Below are positions 1 to 8,442 of a stretch of DNA of 64,000 nucleotides, one piece after another. Every line of letters begins with the position of its first letter. Positions within the stretch are counted from its first letter, which is position 1. The DNA lies in assembly GCF_017114945.1 (NCBI RefSeq), contig NZ_JABXKQ010000164.1, positions 1 through 64,000 on the forward strand, read 5' to 3'. The position numbers and the translations under genes are program-made. The notes beneath the pieces are model-generated. The model had not been told where the DNA came from, did no database searches, and saw only the letters and a program-made list of their open reading frames with translations. Origin of the DNA: Nostoc sp. JL34. GTDB taxonomy: Bacteria > Cyanobacteriota > Cyanobacteriia > Cyanobacteriales > Nostocaceae.

Positions 1-86
1 TCCGCGCTTGGATGGCTCCTCAAGATCAACCCCACGAACAATTTGTATTCCCTGAAGAAGTTCTACCTCGCGGTAACGCTCTCTAA
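1..86 (+). CDS. psbD: Photosystem II D2 protein, C-terminal end (partial)
   Basis: Only the last 27 codons (from base 3) are in the window. They encode RAWMAPQDQPHEQFVFPEEV followed by LPRGNAL and a TAA stop, the characteristic C-terminus of the D2 reaction-centre protein. D2 pairs with D1 in the thylakoid membrane and binds the photosystem II charge-separation cofactors. In the usual psbDC operon the psbC start overlaps the end of psbD. Here no CP43 reading frame follows and a rho-independent terminator lies about 120 bases downstream, so this looks like the stand-alone second psbD copy that many cyanobacteria carry. The upstream part lies outside the window. Confidence 0.95.
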   Translation, partial: RAWMAPQDQPHEQFVFPEEVLPRGNAL

Positions 87-207
87 GAATTCAAATTTGA
101 CCCTGACCTGAATTAGGGTTGTAGTTGGCGGAAATTGACACCAACAAGCTTAAATAATCTCCTTGTTAATAACCCAATAAAGTGTCAATATTCCCCATTT
201 TCCAGCG

Positions 208-236
208 ATCTCCCACCAAAAGGTGGGAGATTTTTT
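208..236 (+). terminator. Rho-independent terminator after psbD
   Basis: A perfect 10-bp stem (ATCTCCCACC / GGTGGGAGAT) with an AAAA loop is followed at once by a run of six or more T. It ends the psbD transcript and supports monocistronic psbD. Confidence 0.92.
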
Positions 237-355
237 CTTGTATATGGTTAATATCTCTAAATTTATGTGTTATATTAGGTGAAGGTTATTAACCCAGAGT
301 AAACACTCTGCCCTTTTAAAACTAAGACCGCTTAGGCAATAAGGAGGTGATGCCC

Positions 356-427
356 ATGATAGAAAGTAGTAAACGCATGGGTCATCAGGTTGCAGTTAGC
401 CGGCTGTGTGCCGGGGCTGTTCTCTAA
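356..427 (+). CDS. 23-residue micro-ORF with perfect Shine-Dalgarno
   Basis: ATG at 356 follows AAGGAGG at 341-347 with 8-nt spacing, the best ribosome-binding site noticed in this window. It encodes MIESSKRMGHQVAVSRLCAG then AVL and a TAA stop. An in-frame ATG at 350 is too close to the site to be the start. The peptide is basic and amphipathic, with no clear membrane segment or signal peptide. The start codon lies inside a hairpin with bases 376-384, so translation may be controlled by RNA structure. I do not recognise the peptide. It could be a real small protein or a leader peptide. Confidence 0.45.
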   Translation: MIESSKRMGHQVAVSRLCAGAVL

Positions 428-530
428 AAGTTAGCCTTAGTTATCTTTGAGATACTAAGTTAGCTCAAGTAGCTAGGCAAGCTCGGAGTTCCTTCCGGCA
501 GTCTGGTTGCAACCTGAAGACCCAGCTAGA

Positions 531-578
531 CCGCTCTGACTTAGATCATCTGATCTAAATCAGAGCGGATAGTTTTTT
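531..578 (+). terminator. Strong rho-independent terminator of the small transcript
   Basis: CCGCTCTGA (531-539) pairs with TCAGAGCGG (560-568), and TTAGATCA (541-548) pairs with TGATCTAA (551-558) around a 2-nt loop. Six T follow at 573-578. Confidence 0.9.
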
Positions 579-878
579 ATGGGTGACTTTTGTTTTATCA
601 ATGGTTACTTTTGAAAATATTAGATAGCGATAGCCTGCCGCGGACAAAGCCAACCTATTTAAGTTTTCTTAAAAAGAAAAATATTTTGCATTAAACCTTG
701 GAGTTTGAACAGATGTGAGCAATAGCTTCTATCTTTCTGCCAAGTCTCATTTAAATCTAGACACACGCTTATGCCTTATAATTTATCCTCCCATATTTTC
801 TGTGTGGAGAACAAAAGGGGTTTGCCTTTGTCAGATGCAAAATGTAACAAATAAATATACAAGTAGGAATTTTTTGAT

Positions 879-1160
879 ATGGCACAACTACTCAGTGAAG
901 TGGAAATTCAAGAACAGGCAAAGGTTCTGTCAGATTGGACTGTTAAAGACTCTAAGTTGCAGATTACCCGCACATTCAAAGATTTTATTGAAGCAATTGA
1001 GTTTGTCAATAAGCTGGTGGAGCCGGCTGAGTCAGCAGGACATCATCCAGATATAGAGATTTCCTATAATAAAGTGAAGATTACACTCACAACACATGAT
1101 GCAGGCGGGTTAACGCAACCAGACTTTGATGTAGCGCGGGCAATTTCCCAAATCAACTAA
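879..1160 (+). CDS. 4a-hydroxytetrahydrobiopterin (pterin-4a-carbinolamine) dehydratase
   Basis: This 93-residue protein has the size and signature of the PCD/PhhB family, with GHHPDIEISYNKV and LTTHDAGGLT in the second half carrying the active-site histidines. The family dehydrates 4a-hydroxy-pterins formed by aromatic amino acid hydroxylases, and some members have other roles in plastids and cyanobacteria. The start at 879 follows a weak AGGAA element. The gene is monocistronic, with an inverted repeat about 100 bases downstream. A tandem PTPS/QueD protein is encoded at 6410, but nothing in the sequence shows that the two share a pathway. The family call is firm; the physiological substrate is unknown. 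Confidence 0.93.
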   Translation: MAQLLSEVEIQEQAKVLSDWTVKDSKLQITRTFKDFIEAIEFVNKLVEPAESAGHHPDIEISYNKVKITLTTHDAGGLTQPDFDVARAISQIN

Positions 1161-1934
1161 ATCATGTCTTTTAACATCTTGCACCAGACGACTCGAAGTC
1201 ATCGCGATACTGACTAAGGAGGTAAGCGTGAATCAATTAATCAATTAAAGGATTGATTGTAATAAGCGGCTCCAGCCCTCAAAAGAAGGCTGAAGCCGCT
1301 TACTACGAGCCAATTTAATTAAATTTACATTGTGTAACATTAGTTTGATTGATTTTTGCTTGTACCAATTTGAACAATAGATTGCGACAGATAGAACACT
1401 CAAAGCGATTACCAATAAATTTTTCTCTACGATACGCACTCGTGTTCCCAATCCAAAATCCAAAATTGTATTACTTACCCTGCAAAAAGGCTTTACCTAT
1501 GTTTGTATAGCCAAGACAGTGTGTTTTAACTGGTGTGCGATTTATACTAGGGCTAAGTGCAAGAAGTGATTTTTAATGAGCGCTACTAAGTGTCTAAAGC
1601 TTTCAGCAATTTAGCCAAATAGAAGCAAATGCCCTAGACCCTACTCTCTGCTTAGATATTTAGATAAGTAGATGTGACAGTTATTAAGGCGATCGCTGCA
1701 ATCTTGCCATCTAGATCAGATGTTTTATAATGTTATGATATAAAGATATGTTTTTGCATAAGTTAATCACATAAGTTTTTAACCCAAAGTTAATCGTTTA
1801 TTAGCTTTGCAAAAACTAAAATTGTAGTAGTGGCTACTATGCTTCATCCACAGGTTTCAATGAGATGTCGCATTTTTGAGAATTAGGTGCAACGAAGCCA
1901 ATTATCTAAACAAGGTGTGAGGAGTAAAGGAAAG
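1161..1934. other. Intergenic region upstream of the SLH porin
   Basis: No gene was recognised in about 770 bases. It holds an imperfect inverted repeat at 1264-1302 (AAGCGGCT-CAGCC / GGCT-AAGCCGCTT) without a clear T run, a HIP1 site near 1690, and an AT-rich stretch just before the porin that presumably holds its promoter. Confidence 0.6.
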
Positions 1935-3656
1935 ATGTCTAATCTCTTATGGAAATCCTTAGTGGTTAGCCCAGCAGTTTTGGGAGCAACATTGTTAGTT
2001 TCGACAACAGCAATGGCGGCCCCAAACCCAACCACAAAAGTGTCACCAGCCAAACAACTAGGTATAACCGAAGTTGCCCAACAGCCAGAAATATTGGCTC
2101 AAACAACCATAGATCAAGTTAATCGCTACAGCAACGAAGGCAACCAAGGTAATTCTCAGTCTCAAGTAACATCGGTTTCTCAATTTTCCGATGTACAACC
2201 TACTGACTGGGCATTTCAAGCATTGCAGTCCTTGGTTGAGCGCTATGGTTGTATCGCAGGTTACCCGAATGCTACTTATCGTGGTAATCGTGCTTTAACC
2301 CGTTATGAATTTGCCGCTGGTTTGAACGCCTGTTTGGATCGAGTTAACGAATTGATTGCCACAGCAACAGCTGACTTGGTGACCAAACAAGATTTAGCCA
2401 CCTTGCAACGGTTGCAAGAAGAATTTTCCGCAGAATTGGCAACTCTACGCGGTCGCGTAGATTCCCTAGAAGCGCGGACTGCTGAATTGGAAGCTAATCA
2501 GTTCTCTACTACCACAAAACTAGTGGGTGAAGCCATTTTTGGTGTTACTGATGTCTTTGGCGGTAATACTGGTGACGCTAACAATACCGTCTTCCAAGAT
2601 CGGGTACGTTTAGACTTGCAAACCAGCTTCACTGGTAGAGACGTTTTGCACACACGTCTAGCAGCCGGTAATGCACAAGCCTTTTCACTAGTGGATAACG
2701 CTGGTGGTGCTATCAATACTGCTGAAGGTACACAAACGTTTGAAGTCGGTAGCACTGGTAACAACAGTGTCAAGATAGATCGTTTGACTTATGAAGCTCC
2801 TATAGGCCCAGCCCAAGTTTACCTCGCAGCTAGTGGTGGACGACACAGCCAGTATGCTGCTGTCAATAACCCTTACTTTTTCGATAACACTGACGGCGGT
2901 AACGGCGCTTTATCTACCTTTGCTTCTGAAAGTCCCATCTATCGGATTGGTGGCGGTGCTGGTATAGCACTCAATCTACCCCTTGGTAAAGGTGGCGGTA
3001 TCCTGGGAAATAGCTCAATCACTGCGGGTTACTTGGCATCGGAAGCCAATAGTCCTGCTCTTAGTTCAGGTCTGACCAACGGCGACTATGCAGCTCTTGG
3101 ACAATTGAACTTTAGTGTTGGCGATCGCTTGGCTTTAGCTGCTACCTATGTCCACGGATATAGTGCCGCAGGTGGTCTATTATTCAACTCAGGTTCCACG
3201 TCAGATAACAGTTTTGGAGAGGTTTTAGTAGGTACTGGACAAGCTAACGCTTTAAGTACCACAAACGCATCTTCAAGTAACTCCTATGGTGTGTCGGCTG
3301 CATTTAGACCCAGCGACAAACTATCCATTAGTGGCTTCGTGTCTTACCATGATGTGACCGGTTTCGGTGTAGGTGATAATTATGAAGCTTGGAGCTATGG
3401 TGTTGGGGTAGCTTTACCTGATTTTGGTAAAAAAGGTAACGTTTTAGGTGTTTTTGCTGGTGCAGAACCCTATGCCTTTAACCGACCAGGTTTTGTTGGT
3501 AATGATATACCCTATCACTTTGAAGGCTTCTACAAGTATCGTGTGTCAGATAACATCTCTGTTACCCCTGGGGTAATTTGGTTGACCTCTCCTGGTCAAA
3601 ACAGCAATAACGATGATGCGATTATCGGTACGCTCAGAACAACTTTCACCTTCTAG
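1935..3656 (+). CDS. SLH-domain outer-membrane porin (OprB-like / iron-uptake porin)
   Basis: This 573-residue secreted protein starts at the ATG at 1935, which follows GAGGAGTAAAGGAAAG and begins a clean signal peptide (MSNLLWKSLVV to AMAAP). An upstream GTG at 1887 is in frame but less likely. After the signal peptide come one S-layer homology domain (about residues 85-140, FSDVQPTDWAFQALQSLVERYG and LTRYEFAAGL), a coiled-coil linker (about 150-190), and a long glycine/asparagine-rich beta-barrel region ending in aromatic FTF, as in outer-membrane proteins. The SLH domain binds peptidoglycan-linked polymer and the barrel forms a channel. Cyanobacteria carry many paralogues and some are tied to iron uptake. 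A strong terminator follows. The substrate is not predictable. Confidence 0.9.
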   Translation: MSNLLWKSLVVSPAVLGATLLVSTTAMAAPNPTTKVSPAKQLGITEVAQQPEILAQTTIDQVNRYSNEGNQGNSQSQVTSVSQFSDVQPTDWAFQALQSLVERYGCIAGYPNATYRGNRALTRYEFAAGLNACLDRVNELIATATADLVTKQDLATLQRLQEEFSAELATLRGRVDSLEARTAELEANQFSTTTKLVGEAIFGVTDVFGGNTGDANNTVFQDRVRLDLQTSFTGRDVLHTRLAAGNAQAFSLVDNAGGAINTAEGTQTFEVGSTGNNSVKIDRLTYEAPIGPAQVYLAASGGRHSQYAAVNNPYFFDNTDGGNGALSTFASESPIYRIGGGAGIALNLPLGKGGGILGNSSITAGYLASEANSPALSSGLTNGDYAALGQLNFSVGDRLALAATYVHGYSAAGGLLFNSGSTSDNSFGEVLVGTGQANALSTTNASSSNSYGVSAAFRPSDKLSISGFVSYHDVTGFGVGDNYEAWSYGVGVALPDFGKKGNVLGVFAGAEPYAFNRPGFVGNDIPYHFEGFYKYRVSDNISVTPGVIWLTSPGQNSNNDDAIIGTLRTTFTF

Positions 3657-3695
3657 AGTGTTGACTATCCACTGACAATTTTGAACTCTATTTCT

Positions 3696-3722
3696 CCCCG
3701 CCATCAGGCGGGGCTTTTTGTT
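3696..3722 (+). terminator. Terminator of the SLH porin gene
   Basis: CCCCGCC-ATCA-GGCGGGG is followed by CTTTTTGTTTTT, about 40 bases after the porin stop. Confidence 0.92.
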
Positions 3723-4064
3723 TTTAGTAACAGTAATGGATAAACCCCAGTATTTCACCGGAGTATACTAGAAAAGTTAGGAGTTATGAGTTATGGAGGG
3801 TTTTATATAAATAGACCAGAGTAGGGTGGTCATTGTAATGCCCACTTGAAAACTGACTTACGCCGTCAGCAACTTTTTCTGAGCGAGCTTTTCTAATAAA
3901 GGTTGGCTGGATAAAGTTACATATTGCGTAATATCGTAACTCTGCCAATTTTAGACTTTCCAAGACGAATTTGGGATTTTATATTAAAGGAAAAATCTAA
4001 AATTCAAATTGAATGACTTTCAACTCATAACTCCTAATTCTTAACCCCTAACTTATTGCAGCTT
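3723..4064. other. Intergenic region with dispersed repeats
   Basis: No gene was seen. The segment holds short repeat variants of the AACTCATAACTCCTAA / TTAGGAGTTATGAG type near 3777 and 4020, the kind scattered between Nostoc genes, and presumably the promoter of the Rrf2 regulator. Confidence 0.5.
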
Positions 4065-4502
4065 GTGGAACTATCGTGTAAATCGGAATACGCAATTCTG
4101 GCCTTATTAGAGATGGCCGCTCATTACGAAAGTGGCGAACCGCTGCAAATTCGACAAATTGCAGCCCAACAAAACATACCCGATCGCTATCTGGAACAGC
4201 TACTAGCAACCTTGAGGCGTGGGGGTATAGTCAAAAGTCAGCGCGGGTCAAAAGGTGGCTATCTGTTAACGCGAGAACCCCGGAAAATCATCCTTTTTGA
4301 GATTTTGGAATGTTTAGAAGGGTTAGAGGCACGGGCTGGTGAAGAAAATGTTAATTCCAAAACGGTAGACAGTTCGGTTATAGAAGAGATTTGGCAAGAA
4401 GCAAGTCGCTCGGCAAATTCAGTGTTACAAAAATATACGCTTCAGGATCTTTGTGAAAAACGAGATTCGCGGCGGCAATTGGATATCATGTACTACATTT
4501 AG
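4065..4502 (+). CDS. Rrf2-family transcriptional regulator, CymR-like, without Fe-S cysteines
   Basis: This protein of about 145 residues has an N-terminal winged helix (ELSCKSEYAILALLEMA, IAAQQNIPDRYLEQLLATLR, KSQRGSKGGYLL), the Rrf2 signature. I chose GTG 4065, which gives the usual short start; a TTG at 4056 is the alternative. The C-terminal half lacks the three closely spaced cysteines that bind a cluster in IscR. Its C-terminus (DIMYYI) and the YLEQL segment resemble Bacillus CymR, which represses sulfur genes with cysteine synthase as co-repressor. The next gene on the same strand is a cysteine synthase, 92 bases away. Regulation of cysteine metabolism is therefore a plausible inference, not shown by the sequence. 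Confidence 0.9.
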   Translation: MELSCKSEYAILALLEMAAHYESGEPLQIRQIAAQQNIPDRYLEQLLATLRRGGIVKSQRGSKGGYLLTREPRKIILFEILECLEGLEARAGEENVNSKTVDSSVIEEIWQEASRSANSVLQKYTLQDLCEKRDSRRQLDIMYYI

Positions 4503-4506
4503 TCAA

Positions 4507-4568
4507 GAGTCATTAGTCATTAGTCATTGGTCATTTGTTGATGACTAATGACCAATGACTAATGACTC
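4507..4568. repeat. Inverted repeat built of heptamer repeats
   Basis: Tandem TCATTAG/TCATTGG heptamers on the left arm face their reverse complements (CTAATGA, CCAATGA) on the right arm around TTGTTG. The element sits between the Rrf2 gene and cysK and could fold as a long hairpin that attenuates read-through. Confidence 0.8.
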
Positions 4569-4594
4569 ATAAGTAAATAACCAAGGACTAAATT

Positions 4595-5557
4595 ATGCGA
4601 ATAGCTCGTAACATTACAGAACTAGTTGGTCGTACACCCCTCGTGCAGTTAAACCGCATTCCTCAAACTGAAGGATGTGTTGCAGAAATTGTGGTGAAAC
4701 TGGAAAGTATGAACCCATCGGCATCAGTTAAAGACCGAATTGGGGTGAGCATGATTAACGCCGCAGAAGAGGAGGGGCTGATTACTCCTGGGAAGACAGT
4801 ATTGGTAGAACCCACTTCTGGAAACACAGGAATTGCCTTAGCAATGGCAGCAGCAGCCAAGGGTTATCGATTAATTTTGACAATGCCAGAGACGATGAGT
4901 GGGGAGCGACGAGCAATGTTGCGGGCCTATGGAGCAGAACTGGAACTAACACCTGGAATGGAGGGCATGAGTGGGGCAATTCAACGGGCGCAGCAAATGG
5001 TTAATACTACGCCAAATACCTATATGTTGCAGCAGTTCCGCAATCCAGCCAATGCAAAAGTGCATCGGGAAACTACAGCGCTGGAAATCTGGGAAGATAC
5101 CGATGGACAAGTAGATATGATTGTGGCAGGAGTGGGTACAGGTGGTACGATCAGTGGTGTAGCAGAAGTGATTAAAGCACGCAAGCCTAGTTCCAAGGCG
5201 ATCGCAGTTGAACCAGCCAATAGCCCAGTTTTATCTGGGGGACGACCAGGGGCCCACAAAATCCAGGGAATTGGTGCTGGGTTTATTCCCCAAGTTTTAA
5301 AGATAAAATTGATTGATGAAGTGATTACAGTCACCGATGAAGAAGCGATCGCCTACAGTCGGCGTTTGGCAAAAGAAGAAGGGCTACTATCTGGTATTTC
5401 CAGTGGAGCCGCTTTATGTGCAGCAATTCGCGTTGCCCAACGTCAAGAAAACAAAGGGCGTTTAATTGTGATGATTCAGCCCAGTTTTGGTGAGAGGTAT
5501 TTGAGTACACCGTTGTTCCAAGACCTGGAGGCAAGGCTAGCGGCTAGCGTTAGTTAA
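4595..5557 (+). CDS. cysK: Cysteine synthase A (O-acetylserine sulfhydrylase)
   Basis: This 320-residue fold-type II PLP enzyme makes cysteine from O-acetylserine and sulfide in the cytoplasm. The PLP lysine lies in SASVKDR (about residue 46), the substrate loop is [12 protein letters not shown], the phosphate-binding glycine loop is [10 protein letters not shown], and the C-terminal SFGERYLST corresponds to the usual TGERYLS. Length is normal for CysK. It follows a CymR-like Rrf2 regulator separated only by an inverted repeat, and a J-domain gene begins 15 bases after its stop. It could be a paralogue tuned for a regulatory role through binding the Rrf2 partner, as CysK does with CymR in Bacillus; that is inference. 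Confidence 0.95.
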   Translation: MRIARNITELVGRTPLVQLNRIPQTEGCVAEIVVKLESMNPSASVKDRIGVSMINAAEEEGLITPGKTVLVEPTSGNTGIALAMAAAAKGYRLILTMPETMSGERRAMLRAYGAELELTPGMEGMSGAIQRAQQMVNTTPNTYMLQQFRNPANAKVHRETTALEIWEDTDGQVDMIVAGVGTGGTISGVAEVIKARKPSSKAIAVEPANSPVLSGGRPGAHKIQGIGAGFIPQVLKIKLIDEVITVTDEEAIAYSRRLAKEEGLLSGISSGAALCAAIRVAQRQENKGRLIVMIQPSFGERYLSTPLFQDLEARLAASVS

Positions 5558-5572
5558 CGATACATTGAATTA

Positions 5573-6274
5573 ATGGTCAATTATAAGCACGTTTCTAACC
5601 ATTACGAAACTCTCAAAGTTAGTCCAAGTGCAAGCCTTGCGGAGATTAAGCAAGCTTATCGTCGCTTGGTTAAGTTGTTTCATCCTGACAGTAATCAGGA
5701 AACAGCCGATCATGAGCAGATTATCCGCATCAATGCAGCCTATGAGGTCTTAGGCGACAACCAAAATCGCCGTAATTATGACCAACAACTGCAATATGAA
5801 CCGCAAAAATTAAATAGCGATCGCCAACAGCGTACAGCATCAGCGCAAAAGCATTACCAGACAAGACGAAAAACTGGACGCGATGTTGACGAACAAGTTG
5901 AAGAATGGCTGCGCCAAGTTTACCAACCAGTAAATCGCTTGCTTTGTACCATTCTTTATTCATTAGAAGAACAAATGGAGCAATTAGCCGCTGATCCCTT
6001 TGATGATGAGTTGTTAGACGAATTCCAGGAATATTTAAAAACCTGTCGAGATGACCTCAAGCAGGCACAAACTACTTTTCGCTCCCTACCGAATCCCCCT
6101 AGTCTAGCAAGAACAGCGGCTCACCTCTACTACAGCCTCGATCAAGTAGCAGATGGACTCGAAGAATTAGGTTACTTTCCTTTGAACTATGATGAGCGTT
6201 ATTTACACACAGGTCAAGAACTATTCCGCATAGCTACGGGATTACACTGTGAGGCACAAGCATCTGTTACATAG
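5573..6274 (+). CDS. J-domain (DnaJ-like) co-chaperone
   Basis: This 233-residue protein has an N-terminal J domain (residues 9-70) with HPD at 37-39, the tripeptide that stimulates Hsp70 ATPase. There is no G/F region, zinc finger or standard DnaJ C-terminal substrate domain. The rest is charged and predicted mostly helical, with a conserved-looking block around residues 105-225. It is therefore a type III J protein whose C-terminus should choose the client. It starts 15 bases after cysK and is probably co-transcribed with it. The client is unknown. Confidence 0.9.
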   Translation: MVNYKHVSNHYETLKVSPSASLAEIKQAYRRLVKLFHPDSNQETADHEQIIRINAAYEVLGDNQNRRNYDQQLQYEPQKLNSDRQQRTASAQKHYQTRRKTGRDVDEQVEEWLRQVYQPVNRLLCTILYSLEEQMEQLAADPFDDELLDEFQEYLKTCRDDLKQAQTTFRSLPNPPSLARTAAHLYYSLDQVADGLEELGYFPLNYDERYLHTGQELFRIATGLHCEAQASVT

Positions 6275-6286
6275 TTATTGGGAATA

Positions 6287-6307
6287 GGGCATTGGGCATT
6301 GGGCATG
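6287..6307 (+). repeat. Heptanucleotide tandem repeat (GGGCATT)3
   Basis: Three units of GGGCATT/GGGCATG lie between the J-domain gene and the PTPS-like gene. It is a short tandemly repeated element of the kind common between Nostoc genes. Related units appear near 7326, 30050, 33840 and 45795. Confidence 0.85.
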
Positions 6308-6409
6308 GGTAAATCTCGCTAGATGACTAATGACTAATGACTAAGAAATTAGTTTATGCTGGAAACAGAAAAAGATTAAGAAATTTTAAATTCTGCTCAT
6401 AGTGGACTC

Positions 6410-7282
6410 ATGCAATGCATTGTTAATCGCCGTGCTCAGTTTTCGGCAAGTCATCGCTATTGGTTGCCAGAACTGAGTGAAGCCGAGAATATTGATAAGT
6501 TTAGTGCTGGCTCTAGATTTCCGGGACACGGCCATAACTATGTCTTATTCATCTCCCTAGCTGGGGAATTGGATGAATATGGCATGGTGCTGAACTTGTC
6601 TGATGTGAAACACGTAATTAAACGAGAAGTTACCAGTCAATTGGACTTCTCTTATCTCAACGATGTGTGGGCAGAATTTCAACAAACTCTGCCCACCACT
6701 GAGAATATTGCACGGATTATCTGGCAGCGGTTAGCACCCCACTTGCCTCTTGTCCGTGTACAGTTATTTGAACATCCTGAACTTTGGGCAGATTATATGG
6801 GAAACGCAATGGAAGCCTACCTCACCATCAGTACTCACTTTAGCGCCGCCCATCGGCTAGCTCATCCTAACCTCAGTAACGAAGAAAACACGCTTGTTTA
6901 TGGTAAGTGCGCTCGTCCCCACGGTCACGGACACAATTATCATCTAGAAGTCACTGTCAAAGGGAAAATTGACCCACGGACTGGCATGATTATTGATTTA
7001 GGTGCTCTAAATCAAGTGGTAGAAGATTATGTGGTGGAGCCATTCGATCACACCTTTTTAAACAAAGACATTTCTTACTTTGCCGAAGTTGTGCCCACTG
7101 CTGAGAATATCGCACTTTACATTAGTAATTTACTGCGATCGCCCATTCAGGAATTGGGAGCTAAACTTTATAAAGTGAAACTGATTGAAAGTCCTAATAA
7201 CTCCTGTGAAATCTACTGCACGGAGTCTGAATCAGATTCAGTCAGTGCATCCGTGAATCAGCCAGTATTAGCACGAGTTTAG
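6410..7282 (+). CDS. Tandem-domain 6-pyruvoyl-tetrahydropterin synthase / 6-carboxytetrahydropterin synthase family protein
   Basis: This 290-residue protein is two PTPS/QueD domains in a row; single-domain members have about 120-150 residues. The C-terminal half (about 138-270) has the full set: THFSAAHRL, catalytic Cys in YGKCARPHGHGHNY, and PTAENIA. The N-terminal half keeps the zinc-binding histidines (ASHRYW and GHGHNY) and PTTENIA but has no cysteine before HGH, where it reads FSAGSRFPGHGHNY. The N half may thus bind pterin or serve structurally while the C half catalyses. Likely roles are queuosine precursor or cyanopterin synthesis. No queuosine or pterin operon partners lie beside it. 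Confidence 0.9.
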   Translation: MQCIVNRRAQFSASHRYWLPELSEAENIDKFSAGSRFPGHGHNYVLFISLAGELDEYGMVLNLSDVKHVIKREVTSQLDFSYLNDVWAEFQQTLPTTENIARIIWQRLAPHLPLVRVQLFEHPELWADYMGNAMEAYLTISTHFSAAHRLAHPNLSNEENTLVYGKCARPHGHGHNYHLEVTVKGKIDPRTGMIIDLGALNQVVEDYVVEPFDHTFLNKDISYFAEVVPTAENIALYISNLLRSPIQELGAKLYKVKLIESPNNSCEIYCTESESDSVSASVNQPVLARV

Positions 7283-7473
7283 CTAATTTAAAATCTAGGC
7301 ATAGGACATAGGGAATTTATATCATCCCCATGCCCAATGCCCCATACCCAGCTAGAAAAGTTTACTAACTAAACAGTTGAAGCCAGGTCGCAAACGACTT
7401 GTCAATTTATCATAACTAAATAAAGTAGCTGCTAACTTTAATGTAGCCTGTTCACGACCATTAACTTCAACTT

Positions 7474-8442
7474 TTAAAAATACCGACGACGAGCGGAATG
7501 TCGTAAATAGCGATAAATGCTCCACGCTAAAACTCCAAAAAAGAGATTTAGTAAAAAACGACTAAATATAAACCACAAGATATAAGTGTCAAAAAGCTTT
7601 GATGGACTCAAAGGACTAATTTTGCTGACTAAGAGAAACAGCCCAAAAATAGCATTTCCACCCAGCATGAGGGCAAACAGCACTAAACTCCTCTGCCAGT
7701 AACGGCGCTGGATTGTACGGTACCAAATCAGGGTAATTACAGGTTTACCTTGCACTTTTCGCAGTAATTGTTCCAGCCGCCAAAACATCCACAACAAAAA
7801 CGGAAATAAACCGTAACTTAGGAAGCGTAGGGGTAATGAGTAACCCCAAGCACTAGATAGGATATTAACTAGGGCATGACAGATTACAGAATTTAGCCAA
7901 GCCCTAAAAATAAATTTTTTATCTCGATTTAAGCGATTTTTAGAGGAAATATAGATTCCTAAAGCATATCCCCAAGGTGCAGAAAACATCGCATGGACTG
8001 GTGTGCCGATAGTCCGGTCAAAAATTGATGCTGTACCGTGGAAAAAGTAAATCCAGTTCTCTTCGGCAGTGAATCCAAGGGCAACAGCGATCGTGAAGAG
8101 GAAAACGCTAGAGTGAAGTAATCGATACTTGCGTTGCAGATAGTAGATTGGGACAAGAACCGCAGTCAACTTACAGCCTTCTTCAATTGGGCCTACTTCC
8201 ACAAGCTGCCGCAAGGCTATACCAGGAAGCGAACGTTTGATCTGTTGCCAGTCGACAAAAGAGTTCGCTAAAGTTTCAAAATCCCATTCGAGTCTAAGGG
8301 CTAAAAGACCAGATATTGCCCCAATGATAAAGAACATCAGTAACTTTAACAGAGGTGGGGCAAATGGCACCCGACAGCAGTAGTAGCCTAGGAGCAGCAA
8401 GGGTGGTATTGCTGCCCACAACAGTAGAGATAAATCAACCAC
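7474..8442 (-). CDS. PrsW-family intramembrane metalloprotease
   Basis: This 322-residue integral membrane protein has about eight hydrophobic segments and the PrsW motif series: EEGCK (E87, E88, K91), FTAEEN (E127, E128), HAMFSAPWGYALG (H150) and HALVN (H189). PrsW enzymes cut membrane proteins such as anti-sigma factors within the bilayer. The start overlaps the stop of the upstream methyltransferase gene by 8 bases, so the two are translationally coupled. No anti-sigma factor is encoded nearby, so the substrate is unknown. The C-terminal third, after residue 200, is an extra membrane region. Confidence 0.88.
   Translation of the reverse strand: MVDLSLLLWAAIPPLLLLGYYCCRVPFAPPLLKLLMFFIIGAISGLLALRLEWDFETLANSFVDWQQIKRSLPGIALRQLVEVGPIEEGCKLTAVLVPIYYLQRKYRLLHSSVFLFTIAVALGFTAEENWIYFFHGTASIFDRTIGTPVHAMFSAPWGYALGIYISSKNRLNRDKKFIFRAWLNSVICHALVNILSSAWGYSLPLRFLSYGLFPFLLWMFWRLEQLLRKVQGKPVITLIWYRTIQRRYWQRSLVLFALMLGGNAIFGLFLLVSKISPLSPSKLFDTYILWFIFSRFLLNLFFGVLAWSIYRYLRHSARRRYF

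Larger units (their letters stand above)
300..580 (+). ncRNA. Candidate structured small RNA / micro-ORF transcript
   Basis: This stretch between two strong terminators holds a dense series of hairpins. One (about 350-384, GATG-CCCATG with CATGGG-CATC) covers the micro-ORF start. One is at 396-419 (AGCCGGC / GCCGGGGCT). One is at 436-459 (CTTAG-TATC / GATA-CTAAG). A long terminator hairpin with a T run lies at 531-578. No promoter was assigned and no known RNA family was recognised. The unit could be an independent sRNA, a dual-function RNA encoding a 23-residue peptide, or a riboswitch-like leader whose expression platform is the terminator. The extent is inferred from the structure only. 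Confidence 0.5.

Noticed and set aside
715-1056. Alternative frame over the pterin dehydratase gene
   Set aside because: The frame at 879-1160 matches a known family end to end.
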